From Marinobacter manganoxydans MnI7-9 (GTDB lineage: Bacteria; Pseudomonadota; Gammaproteobacteria; Pseudomonadales; Oleiphilaceae), in contig NZ_AGTR01000004.1 in NCBI RefSeq assembly GCF_000235625.1, positions 1 to 41,945 on the forward strand: a stretch of 41,945 nt of DNA, read 5' to 3'. Under the pieces are notes generated by a model. That model saw nothing but the letters and a program-made list of their open reading frames with translations, made no database searches and was not told the DNA's origin. The translations under genes and the position numbers were made by a program. The first letter of the stretch is position 1, and each line of letters starts with the position of its first letter. This document shows positions 7,781 through 16,008 of the stretch, in pieces.

Positions 7781-8308
7781 ATGAATGTATCAAAGTTGTT
7801 GGTAGCGGGTGTGGCCTTTTCAATGTCAGCGGGTGCTTTTGCCGCAGGAGTCCACGGTGGCGGGCACGGGGCTAGCAGCGGAGAGCCCGGAAAGGCTTCC
7901 GAGGTCGCTCGCACCATCACCGTGGAAATGTACGACAACTACTATGAGCCGGAAGAAATAACCGTGAAGCCTGGTGAAACCGTTCGCTTCGTGGTGGAGA
8001 ACAAAGGAAACCTCGTGCATGAGTTCAATGTTGGCACTCCCGACATGCACAAAGCTCACCAAGAGGAAATGATGATGATGGTTGAGCATGGCGTGATCCA
8101 GGGCGGCAAGCTCAACCAGGACATGATGAACATGGATATGGGCAATGGCCATTCCATGAAACACGACGATCCCAACAGCGTCTTACTGGAACCCGGGCAG
8201 AGCAAGGAAGTTGTCTGGAAGTTCTCTGATAAAGGCAATATCGAATTTGCCTGTAACGTGCCGGGCCATTACCAGTCAGGAATGTACGGTGACGTAAATT
8301 TCGAATAA
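7781..8308 (+). CDS. Periplasmic cupredoxin, copper-binding protein
   Basis: A 175-residue protein with a Sec signal peptide (residues 1-23, ending AFAAG) and a plastocyanin/azurin-like domain. Type 1 copper ligands are visible: the first His in LVHEFNVG, then C-x4-H-x4-M in ACNVPGHYQSGM near the C-terminus. Between them lies an insertion rich in Met and His (EEMMMMVEHG, MMNMDMGNGHSMKHDD), likely extra Cu(I)/Cu(II) sites. A His/Gly segment (GVHGGGHGASSGEPG) starts the mature protein. ATG 7781 is preferred over 7748 because AGGAG at 7768-7772 stands at good spacing and the signal peptide begins there. It leads the copper operon, so it probably buffers or delivers copper to the CopA oxidase in the periplasm. 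Confidence 0.92.
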   Translation: MNVSKLLVAGVAFSMSAGAFAAGVHGGGHGASSGEPGKASEVARTITVEMYDNYYEPEEITVKPGETVRFVVENKGNLVHEFNVGTPDMHKAHQEEMMMMVEHGVIQGGKLNQDMMNMDMGNGHSMKHDDPNSVLLEPGQSKEVVWKFSDKGNIEFACNVPGHYQSGMYGDVNFE

Positions 8309-8395
8309 TACAGTGTGCTGAGCGCCGCACGATTGCAAGGGCTGGTGAAGGCTTTCCAGCCTAGCTCCAATGAAGTGCAGTTGGGAATAAAACAG

Positions 8396-10177
8396 ATGAA
8401 GATACGCCTTTTGACAGGGCTTTTGACCCTGCTGATGCCGGCCATGGTCATGGCCGGTGAATACGGCCTGACGGTTGACCGGGTTAAAATTGATACCGGC
8501 GATTTCGTGAAAGAAGGTATCGGCTACAATGGTGCATCTCCGGGACCGGTGATGCGCTTCAAGGAAGGTGAAAATGTCAGGATCAACGTAACCAACAACC
8601 TGGACGAGATGACCTCGATCCACTGGCACGGACTGATCCTTCCCTTCGACCAGGATGGTGTGCCAGGTATCAGTTTTCCAGGTATCAAGCCGGGTGAAAC
8701 ATTCACCTATGAATTTCCTATCCAGCAAGCAGGCACCTATTGGTTCCACAGCCACTCTGGTTTTCAGGAGCCAGACGGAGCCTATGGCGCCATTGTCATT
8801 GAGCCCGAGGGCCGTGAACCGTTCCGCTACGATCGTGAATACGTGGTGCAGCTGACCGATAAACACCCCCATTCCGGTGACCGCATCATGCGCAACCTGA
8901 AAATGATGTCGGATTATTACAACCGTGAGCAGCAAACTGTGGGCGAGTTTTTCTCGGACGTGTCAAAAAATGGCCTGATGAACACCGTCAGTGACCGTAT
9001 GGCCTGGGGTGGCATGCGGATGATGAAAGCGGACGTTGAGGATATCCATGGCTTTACGGGCTTGATCAACGGCAAAGGACCAAGCCAAAACTGGACAGGG
9101 ATCTTCGAGCCGGGCGAACGCATTCGGCTGCGTTTTATCAACTCTTCGGCGATGACTTACTTTGATATCCGGATCCCCGGTCTGGACATGACGGTTGTGC
9201 AGGCAGATGGCAACAACGTTCAGCCGGTTAGTGTGGACGAGTTCCGGATCGGTGTGGCGGAAACCTACGATGTGATCGTCCGTCCGAAAGATGAGCAGGC
9301 CTACACCATTTTTGCTGAATCCATGGGGCGTTCCGGTTATGCGAGGGCAACACTGGCCCCCGAAGAGGGTATGGAAGCGGCCGTGCCGCAACTGCGTGAA
9401 GCTGCCCGACTGACCATGGCGGATATGGGCGGTATGCCCGGTATGGACCATGGCAGCATGGCAGGCATGGATCATGGAAACATGGATATGGGCAGCTCAG
9501 AAGGTGTGTCCGGAATGGACCACTCAAACATGGGCAGCATGGACCATTCGAATATGAAAGGAATGGATCACTCCAACATGAAAGGAATGGATCACTCTGA
9601 CATGTCCGGCATGGACCATGGTTCCATGGCGATGGGAAAAGGCGGTCCCAGCGATCCCTTCTATGCCAAGGGCAGTGGCGTTGTGCCGACGGCGGCCAAT
9701 GGTGGCAAGTTCCTGTCCTATGCTGATCTGAAGGCTCAGGACCCGTTGTACGAAGACCGCGAACCGACTCGGGAGATCGAGCTTCGTTTGACCGGCAATA
9801 TGGAGCGCTACACGTGGAGTATCAACGGTGTTAAATACGAAGACGCGGATCCCATTCGTCTCAAATATGGTGAACGGGTCCGTTTCAAGTTTGTGAACGA
9901 AACCATGATGACTCATCCCATGCACCTGCACGGTATGTGGTCCATCCTTGATGTTGGCGCAGGTCAGTGGAACCCGATCAAACACACCGTTAGCGTGAAC
10001 CCGGGCACTACGGTGTACATGGAAACCGAGGTTGACGAGCCAGGCCAATGGGCGTTCCATTGCCATCTTTCTTACCATGCGGCTGCCGGGATGTTCCGCA
10101 AGGTGATTGTTGAGGGTGGCCCTGAGTCCACGCAGGCCAAGACAGGCGTCGTTGCTGAAGATGGAGGTGAGGCATGA
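8396..10177 (+). CDS. copA: Multicopper oxidase, copper resistance protein A
   Basis: A 593-residue periplasmic multicopper oxidase of the CopA/PcoA group, thought to oxidise Cu(I) to the less toxic Cu(II). All four copper-binding blocks are intact: HWHG at residues 76-79, HSHS at 118-121, HPMHLHG at 507-513 and HCH-x3-H-x4-M at 555-566 (type 1/type 3 centre with axial M566). A Met/His-rich stretch at about 342-415 has many GMDHSNM-like repeats and should bind additional Cu(I). I choose ATG 8396, where an ordinary Sec signal peptide begins (MKIRLLTGLLTLLMPAMVMA); the frame is open from 8315 but that part is not signal-like. Classical CopA uses a twin-arginine signal, which is not seen here. 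The gene follows the cupredoxin by 87 bases and overlaps copB. Confidence 0.96.
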   Translation: MKIRLLTGLLTLLMPAMVMAGEYGLTVDRVKIDTGDFVKEGIGYNGASPGPVMRFKEGENVRINVTNNLDEMTSIHWHGLILPFDQDGVPGISFPGIKPGETFTYEFPIQQAGTYWFHSHSGFQEPDGAYGAIVIEPEGREPFRYDREYVVQLTDKHPHSGDRIMRNLKMMSDYYNREQQTVGEFFSDVSKNGLMNTVSDRMAWGGMRMMKADVEDIHGFTGLINGKGPSQNWTGIFEPGERIRLRFINSSAMTYFDIRIPGLDMTVVQADGNNVQPVSVDEFRIGVAETYDVIVRPKDEQAYTIFAESMGRSGYARATLAPEEGMEAAVPQLREAARLTMADMGGMPGMDHGSMAGMDHGNMDMGSSEGVSGMDHSNMGSMDHSNMKGMDHSNMKGMDHSDMSGMDHGSMAMGKGGPSDPFYAKGSGVVPTAANGGKFLSYADLKAQDPLYEDREPTREIELRLTGNMERYTWSINGVKYEDADPIRLKYGERVRFKFVNETMMTHPMHLHGMWSILDVGAGQWNPIKHTVSVNPGTTVYMETEVDEPGQWAFHCHLSYHAAAGMFRKVIVEGGPESTQAKTGVVAEDGGEA

Positions 10178-10923
10178 GCTGTATTCGATCACTTGCCGCA
10201 GTCAGTTTCCTTGCCTCTATTGGTTTCTCAACGACGGTGATAGCTCAGGAAATGATTTCCGATACCACCGCTCGTAAACAACCGCTCACAGCCTGGGGTG
10301 TTCAATTTGAGGAGTTTGAGTACCGATACAGCGATGATGATGAGGAACTGGGCGTCTGGGATGCGGATGCCTTCTATGGCACCGACGAGTTCAAAGTCCG
10401 GCTGCTCACAACCGGGGAATACGAGATAGAGGAACAGGCCTACGAAACACTGGAAAACCAGTTGGTCGGCCAGATCCCCATCTCCAAGTTCTTCGACGCC
10501 AAAGCGGGTGTTCGCTTCGACACCCCTGAAGGGCCGGATCGCACTTATGCCGTGCTGGGTGTCGCTGGGCTTGCCCCACAATGGTTTGAAGTCGATGCCA
10601 ACCTGTATGCCAGCAAGGATGGTGATACGTCTGCCGAAATCGACGCGGAATACGAGCTGCTTTTCACCAATTACTGGATCCTGTCTGCAACCCTGGATGC
10701 GACGGTAGCATTCAGCGAGGATGAGGAAATTGGCGTGGGCAAAGGCTTGGTTTCCACCGAAACTGGGCTCCGGTTACGCTATGACCTGATCGATCGCGCA
10801 TTCTCGCCTTACGTGGGCGTGGTGCATGAGCGCAAGTACGGTGATACCGCAGATCTCGCTAAAGCCGAAGGCGGTGGCACAGAAGACTGGTTCGCAGTCG
10901 TCGGTGCCCGCATCTCGTTCTGA
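10174..10923 (+). CDS. copB: Outer membrane copper resistance protein B
   Basis: A 249-residue protein with a signal peptide (residues 1-24) and alternating hydrophobic β-strands ending in the outer-membrane signature phenylalanine (VGARISF). Typical CopB/PcoB phrases include EEFEYRYSDDDEEL near the start, LLTTGEYEIEEQAYETL and a FSPYVGVVHERKYG strand near the end. Unlike many CopB proteins it lacks the long Met/His-rich N-terminal extension; that function may be met by the Met-rich region of CopA and the cupredoxin. ATG at 10174 overlaps the copA stop (ATGA), so the two are translationally coupled. It forms the outer-membrane part of the copper sequestration system and is followed by a strong terminator. 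Confidence 0.93.
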   Translation: MSCIRSLAAVSFLASIGFSTTVIAQEMISDTTARKQPLTAWGVQFEEFEYRYSDDDEELGVWDADAFYGTDEFKVRLLTTGEYEIEEQAYETLENQLVGQIPISKFFDAKAGVRFDTPEGPDRTYAVLGVAGLAPQWFEVDANLYASKDGDTSAEIDAEYELLFTNYWILSATLDATVAFSEDEEIGVGKGLVSTETGLRLRYDLIDRAFSPYVGVVHERKYGDTADLAKAEGGGTEDWFAVVGARISF

Positions 10924-10937
10924 TCGGAATGAATAAG

Positions 10938-10968
10938 GAGCCAGGGGTTGCCCTGGCTCTATTTTATG
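10938..10968 (+). terminator. Rho-independent terminator after copB
   Basis: A perfect 9-bp stem, GAGCCAGGG (10938-10946) with CCCTGGCTC (10951-10959), closes a GTTG loop and is followed by TATTTTAT. It sits 15 bases after the copB stop and ends the copper operon. Confidence 0.88.
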
Positions 10969-11000
10969 ATGTACGTCAATTTCATCGAAAACCTTCACTG

Positions 11001-11019
11001 ATTTTCAGTCGCAGTTCAG
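11001..11019 (+). promoter_or_regulatory. Putative OmpR-family operator, copy B
   Basis: ATTTTCAGTCGCAGTTCAG has TTCAG half-sites starting at 11004 and 11015 (11-bp spacing), with a related TTCAC at 10994. It is identical to copy C at 39512-39530 at every position except the three spacer bases. It lies 50 bases before the HMA-like/APC gene pair and after the copB terminator, the expected place for a new promoter. Confidence 0.6.
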
Positions 11020-11069
11020 GTCCGCATGTTGTCATTGAGGGGAAATGATAAGGCGAAGAGGGGCCCGCC

Positions 11070-11426
11070 ATGACTAAAGCACATAAAACATCGAACCAGG
11101 AACAGTTCCTGCTGCGACGGAAACTTGTCGTGGAAGGTTTTGAAGAGAGTGAATGGTCTGACTTTATTCACGAACTCAATCATCACCCCTGTGTTGATTT
11201 TGCCGAACGCAAGCCAAATAATCTGTTAGACGTTACCTTCGATGGGACTCATTGGTCTACCGACGAGTTATTGGAGGTGATTGGAGCACATGGTGGCCGG
11301 TTGAAGGCGGGGTGGTGGGCTCAAAGGAAGCTGGCGTGGTATCGATTTACAGATGACAACGTTCGTGCCAATGCCAAGCATGATCCGTTTTGCTGTTCAA
11401 AGATCCCGCCCATGAAACGAAAATAA
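11070..11426 (+). CDS. Small protein with degenerate HMA-like fold
   Basis: A 118-residue soluble protein without a recognised family name. The secondary-structure pattern read from the sequence is β-α-β-β-α-β: QFLLRRKLVVEGF, a helix SEWSDFIHELNHH, strands around VDFAERKP and LLDVTFDGTH, a helix STDELLEVIGAHG and a final strand. This is the order of a heavy-metal-associated (HMA) ferredoxin-like domain, but the CxxC metal loop is missing. A C-terminal HDPFCCSKIP motif adds a Cys pair that could bind metal instead. It is 11 bases ahead of the APC permease and surely shares its transcript. A partner or regulator of that transporter is possible. The HMA link is structural inference from sequence pattern only. 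Confidence 0.75.
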   Translation: MTKAHKTSNQEQFLLRRKLVVEGFEESEWSDFIHELNHHPCVDFAERKPNNLLDVTFDGTHWSTDELLEVIGAHGGRLKAGWWAQRKLAWYRFTDDNVRANAKHDPFCCSKIPPMKRK

Positions 11427-11437
11427 CCGGAGGTTAA

Positions 11438-12793
11438 ATGAGCAGGGAGCAAGATAGAACCACTCGTTATAAGGAAGGCAGTCTCACACTCGCGGGAACC
11501 GTTATGCTCGGTACCGGCGTCATGATCGGCGCCGGTATCTTTGCACTTACCGGGCAGATGGCGCAGATGACCGGTGTTCTTTTCCCATTGGCGTTTCTGG
11601 CGGCTGCGGTGATCGTCAGCTTCAGCTCTTATTCCTATATCAAGATTTCTGATGCCTACCCCTCAGCCGGGGGCATTGGCATGTACCTTTACAAAGCCTA
11701 TGGCAATCGGCTGCCGACCGCGTTCAACGCCTTGCTGATGTATTTCTCGATGGTGATCGCCCAGAGCTTCCTCGCGCGTACTTTCGGTTCCTACACCATG
11801 CAACTGTTCGGTGGTGATGAAAGTGGTCGCATGGTGTCCATTCTGGGTGTGTCGCTGATCCTGGCGGCGTTTCTGATCAATCTGCTCGGTAACCGAATGA
11901 TTCAGGGCGTGGCTTCCTTTATCGGGTTTCTGAAAATCGGCGGTATACTGGTTTTCGGGCTGGTGGGTGTCTGGATTGCCGACAGCCTGGCGGTGGATTT
12001 CTCAAGCCCGGGCGAGGCCGGAACCGCAGGCAATTTCCTGGGTGCGACGGCGCTCGGAATACTGGCCTTCAAGGGCTTCACCACCATCACCAACAGCGGC
12101 TCCGAGGTGCAAAACCCTAACCGGAACGTGAGTCGCGCCATCATTATTTCCATTGCCGCCTGCGTGGTGATCTACACCCTGGTCGGTTTTGCCGTGGCCA
12201 GCAACCTGTCCCTGGCGGAAATCATCAAGACCCAGGATTACTCCCTTGCGGCTGCCGCGCGTCCGGCGCTGGGGGATTATGGCCTCTGGTTCACGGTCGC
12301 CATTGCCATGACGGCCACCTCCGGTGGCATTCTGGCCAGCATTTTTGCTGTCTCGCGCATGCTTGCCATGCTGACTGAAATGAAACTGGTCCCTCACCGT
12401 CATTTTGGTATGCCGGGCAGCATCCAGAAGCACACGCTGGTCTACACTGTGGTCCTGGGGCTGGCTCTGACAGCCTTCTTTGACCTCTCCCGGATTGCCG
12501 CCCTGGGTATCGTGTTCTACCTGGTTATGGACATTGCCATCCATTGGGGCGTGCTTCGCTACCTGCGCGACGATGTGAAGGCCAGGGCGTGGGTGCCGGC
12601 AACGGCCATCGGTCTGGATTTGCTCGTGCTGGGCGGCTTTGTCTGGGTCAAACTGAATACCGACCCGTTTGTCATTGGCGTGGCGGTTGTCACGATGATC
12701 GTGATCGCGGTATCCGGGCAGCTTTTCCTGAAAAGGGCTGCAGCAGCCGAAAAAAACGGCCACGAGGAATCCCATGCTCACGGTCACCAGTAA
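11438..12793 (+). CDS. APC superfamily permease with His-rich C-terminus
   Basis: A 451-residue inner-membrane transporter with about 12 membrane segments. The first helix contains the amino acid/polyamine/organocation family signature GTGVMIGAGIFAL (around residues 25-37), and helix 6 carries the usual small-residue substrate region (GILAFKGFTTITN). A ribosome-binding site (CGGAGG) precedes ATG 11438. The extreme C-terminus reads NGHEESHAHGHQ, a His-rich tail unusual for amino acid permeases but common in metal transporters. Together with its operon partner of HMA-like fold and the surrounding copper genes, this raises the possibility that it moves a metal complex or an amino acid ligand of metals such as histidine or cysteine. 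Substrate cannot be decided from sequence. Confidence 0.9.
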   Translation: MSREQDRTTRYKEGSLTLAGTVMLGTGVMIGAGIFALTGQMAQMTGVLFPLAFLAAAVIVSFSSYSYIKISDAYPSAGGIGMYLYKAYGNRLPTAFNALLMYFSMVIAQSFLARTFGSYTMQLFGGDESGRMVSILGVSLILAAFLINLLGNRMIQGVASFIGFLKIGGILVFGLVGVWIADSLAVDFSSPGEAGTAGNFLGATALGILAFKGFTTITNSGSEVQNPNRNVSRAIIISIAACVVIYTLVGFAVASNLSLAEIIKTQDYSLAAAARPALGDYGLWFTVAIAMTATSGGILASIFAVSRMLAMLTEMKLVPHRHFGMPGSIQKHTLVYTVVLGLALTAFFDLSRIAALGIVFYLVMDIAIHWGVLRYLRDDVKARAWVPATAIGLDLLVLGGFVWVKLNTDPFVIGVAVVTMIVIAVSGQLFLKRAAAAEKNGHEESHAHGHQ

Positions 12794-12823
12794 TCGGAAT
12801 TCAACATGGAGGGCAGTATCACG

Positions 12824-13039
12824 ATGGGGGAAAACATGTTTGGCAACACCATGTGGGCCGGGCACTGGCTGTGGATGCTGGTGATTGCCATCGTAGTCGT
12901 CATCCCGGCCTGGCGTATTTGCCAGCGCACGGGCTATCCGGGTTGGATGGGGGTCTTGATACTTATCCCCATCGTCAATCTGGTTTTGCTCTACTTCATC
13001 GCTTTTAGTGACTGGCCAGTTGAGCGGAGTGGAAAATAA
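12824..13039 (+). CDS. Small two-helix membrane protein
   Basis: A small protein of 71 residues from ATG 12824, or 77 from ATG 12806. The later start has GGAGGG at 12808-12813 before it, the earlier one only a weak GGAA. Two hydrophobic helices flank RICQRTGYPGWMG, a motif common in small bacterial inner-membrane proteins of the 'GYPGW...LIPIVNLVLLY' type, often annotated as DUF805-like or as unknown. It follows the APC permease by 30 bases and may belong to the same transcript. No function is known. Confidence 0.7.
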   Translation: MGENMFGNTMWAGHWLWMLVIAIVVVIPAWRICQRTGYPGWMGVLILIPIVNLVLLYFIAFSDWPVERSGK

Positions 13040-13152
13040 GTGGACTGTTGTAATGCAATTGATACATTGAGCTTTCTTCACAATCCTACGATACGACTTA
13101 AGGCTGTTGTTCGTGTGATCACAATAATTGAAAGAAACTGGGAGATAACCAG

Positions 13153-13569
13153 ATGAAAGCAATAAATTTTAAACTGTTCGTATTTTTGACTTTTTTGCAA
13201 GCGCCATTTTTGCACGCTGAAGAAGTTCTTTCTGGCGAAGATGTCGCAGATGTTGTCGTCGGAAACACGGTGCAAATGGAATTCCGAGATGCTCAGGACA
13301 ATTTTCGCACTCGAACTTTTCATGAGTACTATGATCCTGATGGTTCGATCTATGGAATGACCAAATATCGCGAACAACAGGGAAACCTTACCCACTATAT
13401 CGGAAGATGGGAGGTCAAAGACGGTAAATTTTGCACATCTGTCTATGGTCGCGACTATTCCTGTAACAAGATAAAGCCTTTGTCTGGAAATGATTTCGAA
13501 TTGCTCAATGAGGGAGGCAAGATAAGGAACGTCAAGGTATATGAAGGGAAGCATCATGGACTGGAGTAA
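13153..13569 (+). CDS. Secreted protein of unknown function (DUF995-like)
   Basis: A 138-residue protein with a Sec signal peptide (residues 1-22, cleavage after LHA). The mature part is β-rich: a GNTVQMEF strand, FHEYYDPDGSIYGM, then YIGRWEVKDGKFCTSVYG and a second cysteine in DYSCNKI, suggesting a disulfide. This pattern of 'DGS..G...G.W....G..C' recalls small periplasmic lipocalin-like proteins such as DUF995. A ribosome-binding site (GGGAG at 13140-13144) is well placed before ATG 13153. It has lower GC than its neighbours and no clear operon partner, so it may be separately acquired. Confidence 0.7.
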   Translation: MKAINFKLFVFLTFLQAPFLHAEEVLSGEDVADVVVGNTVQMEFRDAQDNFRTRTFHEYYDPDGSIYGMTKYREQQGNLTHYIGRWEVKDGKFCTSVYGRDYSCNKIKPLSGNDFELLNEGGKIRNVKVYEGKHHGLE

Positions 13570-13717
13570 GGATATCTGCGGGTGAGTTTTTAGCCTCTGT
13601 TTGCTCGGGAAGTACGGTTCGCCCATGCGGAACCAAGAAGCGAGTTAAGGGCATATTGATCTTGTCTCTGGAGAACGCTATCGGAGTGCAGACTCCGTTG
13701 CGCGACTTGAGGATTGG

Positions 13718-14083
13718 ATGATGAGTATTTTGGAGCAGTACGGTCTGCTGCTTGCCTTGGTGCTTGGCATCGCAGCTACGGTTTTGGCCCTGTTTGGGAT
13801 TGCCCGTGCCATGGGCCCGACGCGTCGGGAGCCGGGCAAGGACGTGCCAGCGAGTTCCGGAGTGTTGTCACGGGACCCGGTCTGGGGCCGCTATCACGCA
13901 CGGTACTACGGCTACGCGCTGCTCTTTCTGGCCTTCGACATGGAAATGGCATTTATGTACCCCTGGGCAGTTGTATACAGGGAAGTAGGGCTGGTTGCTT
14001 TGTATGACATGGGGGTGTTCCTTGCCATTCTCTTTCTTGGTTTGCTCTACGGCTGGAGTCAGGGGGCATTGAGGCGGCAATGA
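13718..14083 (+). CDS. NuoA-like subunit of divergent complex I-type module
   Basis: A 121-residue, three-helix membrane protein homologous to NuoA. The conserved ARxRFxVxFYLxAxLFIIFDxE region appears as [19 protein letters not shown], with the key acidic residues D74 and E76 kept, followed by MYPWAVVY. The cytoplasmic loop that carries the invariant 'YECG' cysteine in true NuoA reads PASSG instead, so the cysteine that senses the quinone-site conformation in complex I is lost. It is the first gene of the operon; its stop overlaps the next gene's ATG (ATGA at 14080). ATG 13718 and 13721 are equally possible starts. In the module it would help anchor the soluble B/D-like subunit to the H-like subunit. 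Confidence 0.88.
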   Translation: MMSILEQYGLLLALVLGIAATVLALFGIARAMGPTRREPGKDVPASSGVLSRDPVWGRYHARYYGYALLFLAFDMEMAFMYPWAVVYREVGLVALYDMGVFLAILFLGLLYGWSQGALRRQ

Positions 14084-16008
14084 CTTCTGACCCGACAATG
14101 ACCATTACGGGCGCGCGCCAGCGGCAGGAGCGGTTCACGGTACTTCAGAAGTGGGTTTCGCGGGCCCTCGCGGGCAACCTGAGATGCCTGATCGTCCCGG
14201 GGCCTGAAGTGGCACTGTCCCATGGCCTGGATGTGACAGCGGCAGGTATGCGCAACACCGCGACACCTCGCGATGCGAGCGTGCTCCTGATTATCGGCGA
14301 GCTTTCAGAGAAAATGAACGAGGCCGTGGCGGTGCTCTATGCGCAGATGCCGAGGCCGCGAGCCATTGTCATTTTGGGCGGACAGACGCCGTCAACGCTA
14401 CCGGACCCTGATTTTTCCGCGGGTGTTTCGCAAGCCGGTCTGATCGACGCGGTTGACTGGTTGAAGCGCGCGCTGGCCAAGGGCGCATTCTCAGACTCCC
14501 CCGAGGATTTCGACGCCCCTGTTCTGCACGCCAGGATAGAGTATGTCTGCCCCATGCACCCGGAAGTTGTCCAGAACGAGCCGGGTAGTTGCCCCAAGTG
14601 TGGCATGGACCTGGTCGCCCGGGAGGCAGGGGAGCCGGCCCCCGAGCATGACCATGGGCACGATCATCGCGAGCACCGGCACCATGAGCACGAACACCAG
14701 CATCATGATCATGCGCAGCAGCACGAACACCATGAACACGAACACGATCATGGTCACTGCCATGACCATCATGATTCGCATGAGCACGATCATGAGCAGC
14801 ACGAGGGTCATCAGCACTCGCACGAAAACCATCATGATCACGGACACAAGCACCAGCACGGTGAGTCCGACGGCGACGCGGAGGAGAAAGGTTCTGGGCA
14901 TGATCACAGTGGCCACCATCACAGTGGGCACGGTCATGATAGCCACGAACATGGCGGCCATGATCATGTAGGTCACGGTCATAGTGGTCATGATCATGGT
15001 GGTCATGATCATGGTGGTCATGATCATGGTGGGCATGACCACGGCGCCTCGGGATTCATGTCCATGATTGAAGTGACCAAGGACCTGCCTCGTAGCGCCG
15101 ACGGGTTGGCGATGGACTGGATGGAGGTGCCGTTCGGTCCGGTTTTCCCCGGTCTGCCTGGTGGGCTCAAGTTGACGCTGACTCTTGACGGTGACGGCGT
15201 AACAGAAGGACAGGCCACATCCTTGGTGGGCATGATCAATGAGAGTGAAGAAGGCAAGGAGATCGACGCCGAGACCTTTATCGAGCGCCTGGCGTCGGCC
15301 ATGCCACTGGCCAGCGTGAGCTACCGACTGCTGGCCTGCCTGGCAATCGAGCGGGCGGCTGGTCTGGAGAACGATTCGGCAACCGATCAGGCCCGGGCTG
15401 TGGCGCTTGAATGTGAGCGCATCGCCAGTCACCTGGGTTGGCTGGCGCAAACGGGGCGCCAGCTCGGCTTCGCCTGGTTGACGGATCGTGCCGCAACCCT
15501 GCAACTGGAGATCCGCCGCGCCAGTGGAAAACGGCTTTTGGAACTGACGCCCGCTCTGCATGCATTGGCGGCTCGTCTTGGGCGAACGCCTTTGCTCAAA
15601 TCGCGATTGAAGGGGATCGGCATACTGCCATCGGGCACTGCGGGCCTGAGTGGCCCCGTGGCGCGCGCTGCTGACGACGCCGGAGATGCCTGGGCGCGCC
15701 TGTGGCAGCGCCTGGACGAAATCATCACGAGCCTCGACTACATCAAGGCAACCGGGGAGCCGGGGCTACCTGTTTTGCGAAACATCGGGCGTGGATCAGG
15801 CACCGGTGAGGCCACCGTGGAAACCCCGCGCGGCGAGGCTCAACTGAGCCTGATTCTGGAACACGGCCAGGTGAAATCCTACAGGTTGGACACCGCCTGC
15901 AGTCACCATATCGGCCTGGTCGCAAAGCTTGTCGAGGGCCGGGAACTGGGCGACGCACTGGTGGCGGTCGGATCACTTGACCTTTCGCCCTGGGAGGTGA
16001 TCTCGTGA
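14080..16008 (+). CDS. NuoB-like/heavy-metal-binding/His-rich/NuoD-like fusion subunit
   Basis: A 642-residue fusion. Residues ~20-135 match NuoB (TPRDAS 62-67 for [16 protein letters not shown] for LYDQMPEPKW), but all four cluster-N2 cysteines are gone; only C36 remains. Residues 155-179 form a heavy-metal-binding domain as in CusB and Cu-ATPases: C157-P-M-H160 and C171-P-x-C174-G-M. Residues ~190-321 hold about 56 histidines in [12 protein letters not shown] repeats. Residues 322-642 resemble NuoD/[NiFe]-hydrogenase large subunits; the quinone-site HPSAHG is replaced ([10 protein letters not shown] at 353-362) and the NiFe CxxC pairs are absent. The end, SLDLSPW, fits the hydrogenase-4 large subunit. 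It should be a redox-inactive, metal-loaded connector on the membrane arm. Its stop overlaps the next gene (GTGA). The function is unknown; metal-gated ion pumping is a hypothesis. Confidence 0.9.
   Translation: MTSDPTMTITGARQRQERFTVLQKWVSRALAGNLRCLIVPGPEVALSHGLDVTAAGMRNTATPRDASVLLIIGELSEKMNEAVAVLYAQMPRPRAIVILGGQTPSTLPDPDFSAGVSQAGLIDAVDWLKRALAKGAFSDSPEDFDAPVLHARIEYVCPMHPEVVQNEPGSCPKCGMDLVAREAGEPAPEHDHGHDHREHRHHEHEHQHHDHAQQHEHHEHEHDHGHCHDHHDSHEHDHEQHEGHQHSHENHHDHGHKHQHGESDGDAEEKGSGHDHSGHHHSGHGHDSHEHGGHDHVGHGHSGHDHGGHDHGGHDHGGHDHGASGFMSMIEVTKDLPRSADGLAMDWMEVPFGPVFPGLPGGLKLTLTLDGDGVTEGQATSLVGMINESEEGKEIDAETFIERLASAMPLASVSYRLLACLAIERAAGLENDSATDQARAVALECERIASHLGWLAQTGRQLGFAWLTDRAATLQLEIRRASGKRLLELTPALHALAARLGRTPLLKSRLKGIGILPSGTAGLSGPVARAADDAGDAWARLWQRLDEIITSLDYIKATGEPGLPVLRNIGRGSGTGEATVETPRGEAQLSLILEHGQVKSYRLDTACSHHIGLVAKLVEGRELGDALVAVGSLDLSPWEVIS
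14971..15045 (+). repeat. 15-bp tandem repeats coding GGHDHG units
   Basis: Three exact copies of GGTCATGATCATGGT lie at 14986-15000, 15001-15015 and 15016-15030, flanked by one degraded copy on each side (14971-14985 and 15031-15045). Each codes five residues of the His-rich domain of the fusion subunit. Such repeats can expand or shrink by slippage, so the histidine number may vary among strains. Confidence 0.92.

Noticed and set aside
13108-13122. TGTGATCACA palindrome as a CRP site
   Set aside because: The two TGTGA/TCACA halves abut with no N6 spacer, so it does not fit the CRP consensus.
12002-13162. Minus-strand ORF of 386 codons opposite the APC permease
   Set aside because: Its composition is that of a shadow frame of a membrane protein gene, without domains or a ribosome-binding site.
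13682-13697. CGGAGT-GCAG-ACTCCG hairpin before the nuoA-like gene as a MerR operator or riboswitch
   Set aside because: Stem is only 6 bp, no -35/-10 pair with 19-20 bp spacing surrounds it, and no riboswitch structure was recognised.
14640-15050. Repeated CATGATCATGG-type units resembling a CRISPR or iteron array
   Set aside because: The units are 15-bp contiguous repeats in frame with the fusion subunit and code for GGHDHG; there are no unique spacers.
14491-15561. Long minus-strand ORF (356 codons) opposite the His-rich fusion gene
   Set aside because: It is the antisense frame of a GC-rich, repetitive coding region (Met/Val/Ile-rich mirror of His codons), with no start signal or family motif.
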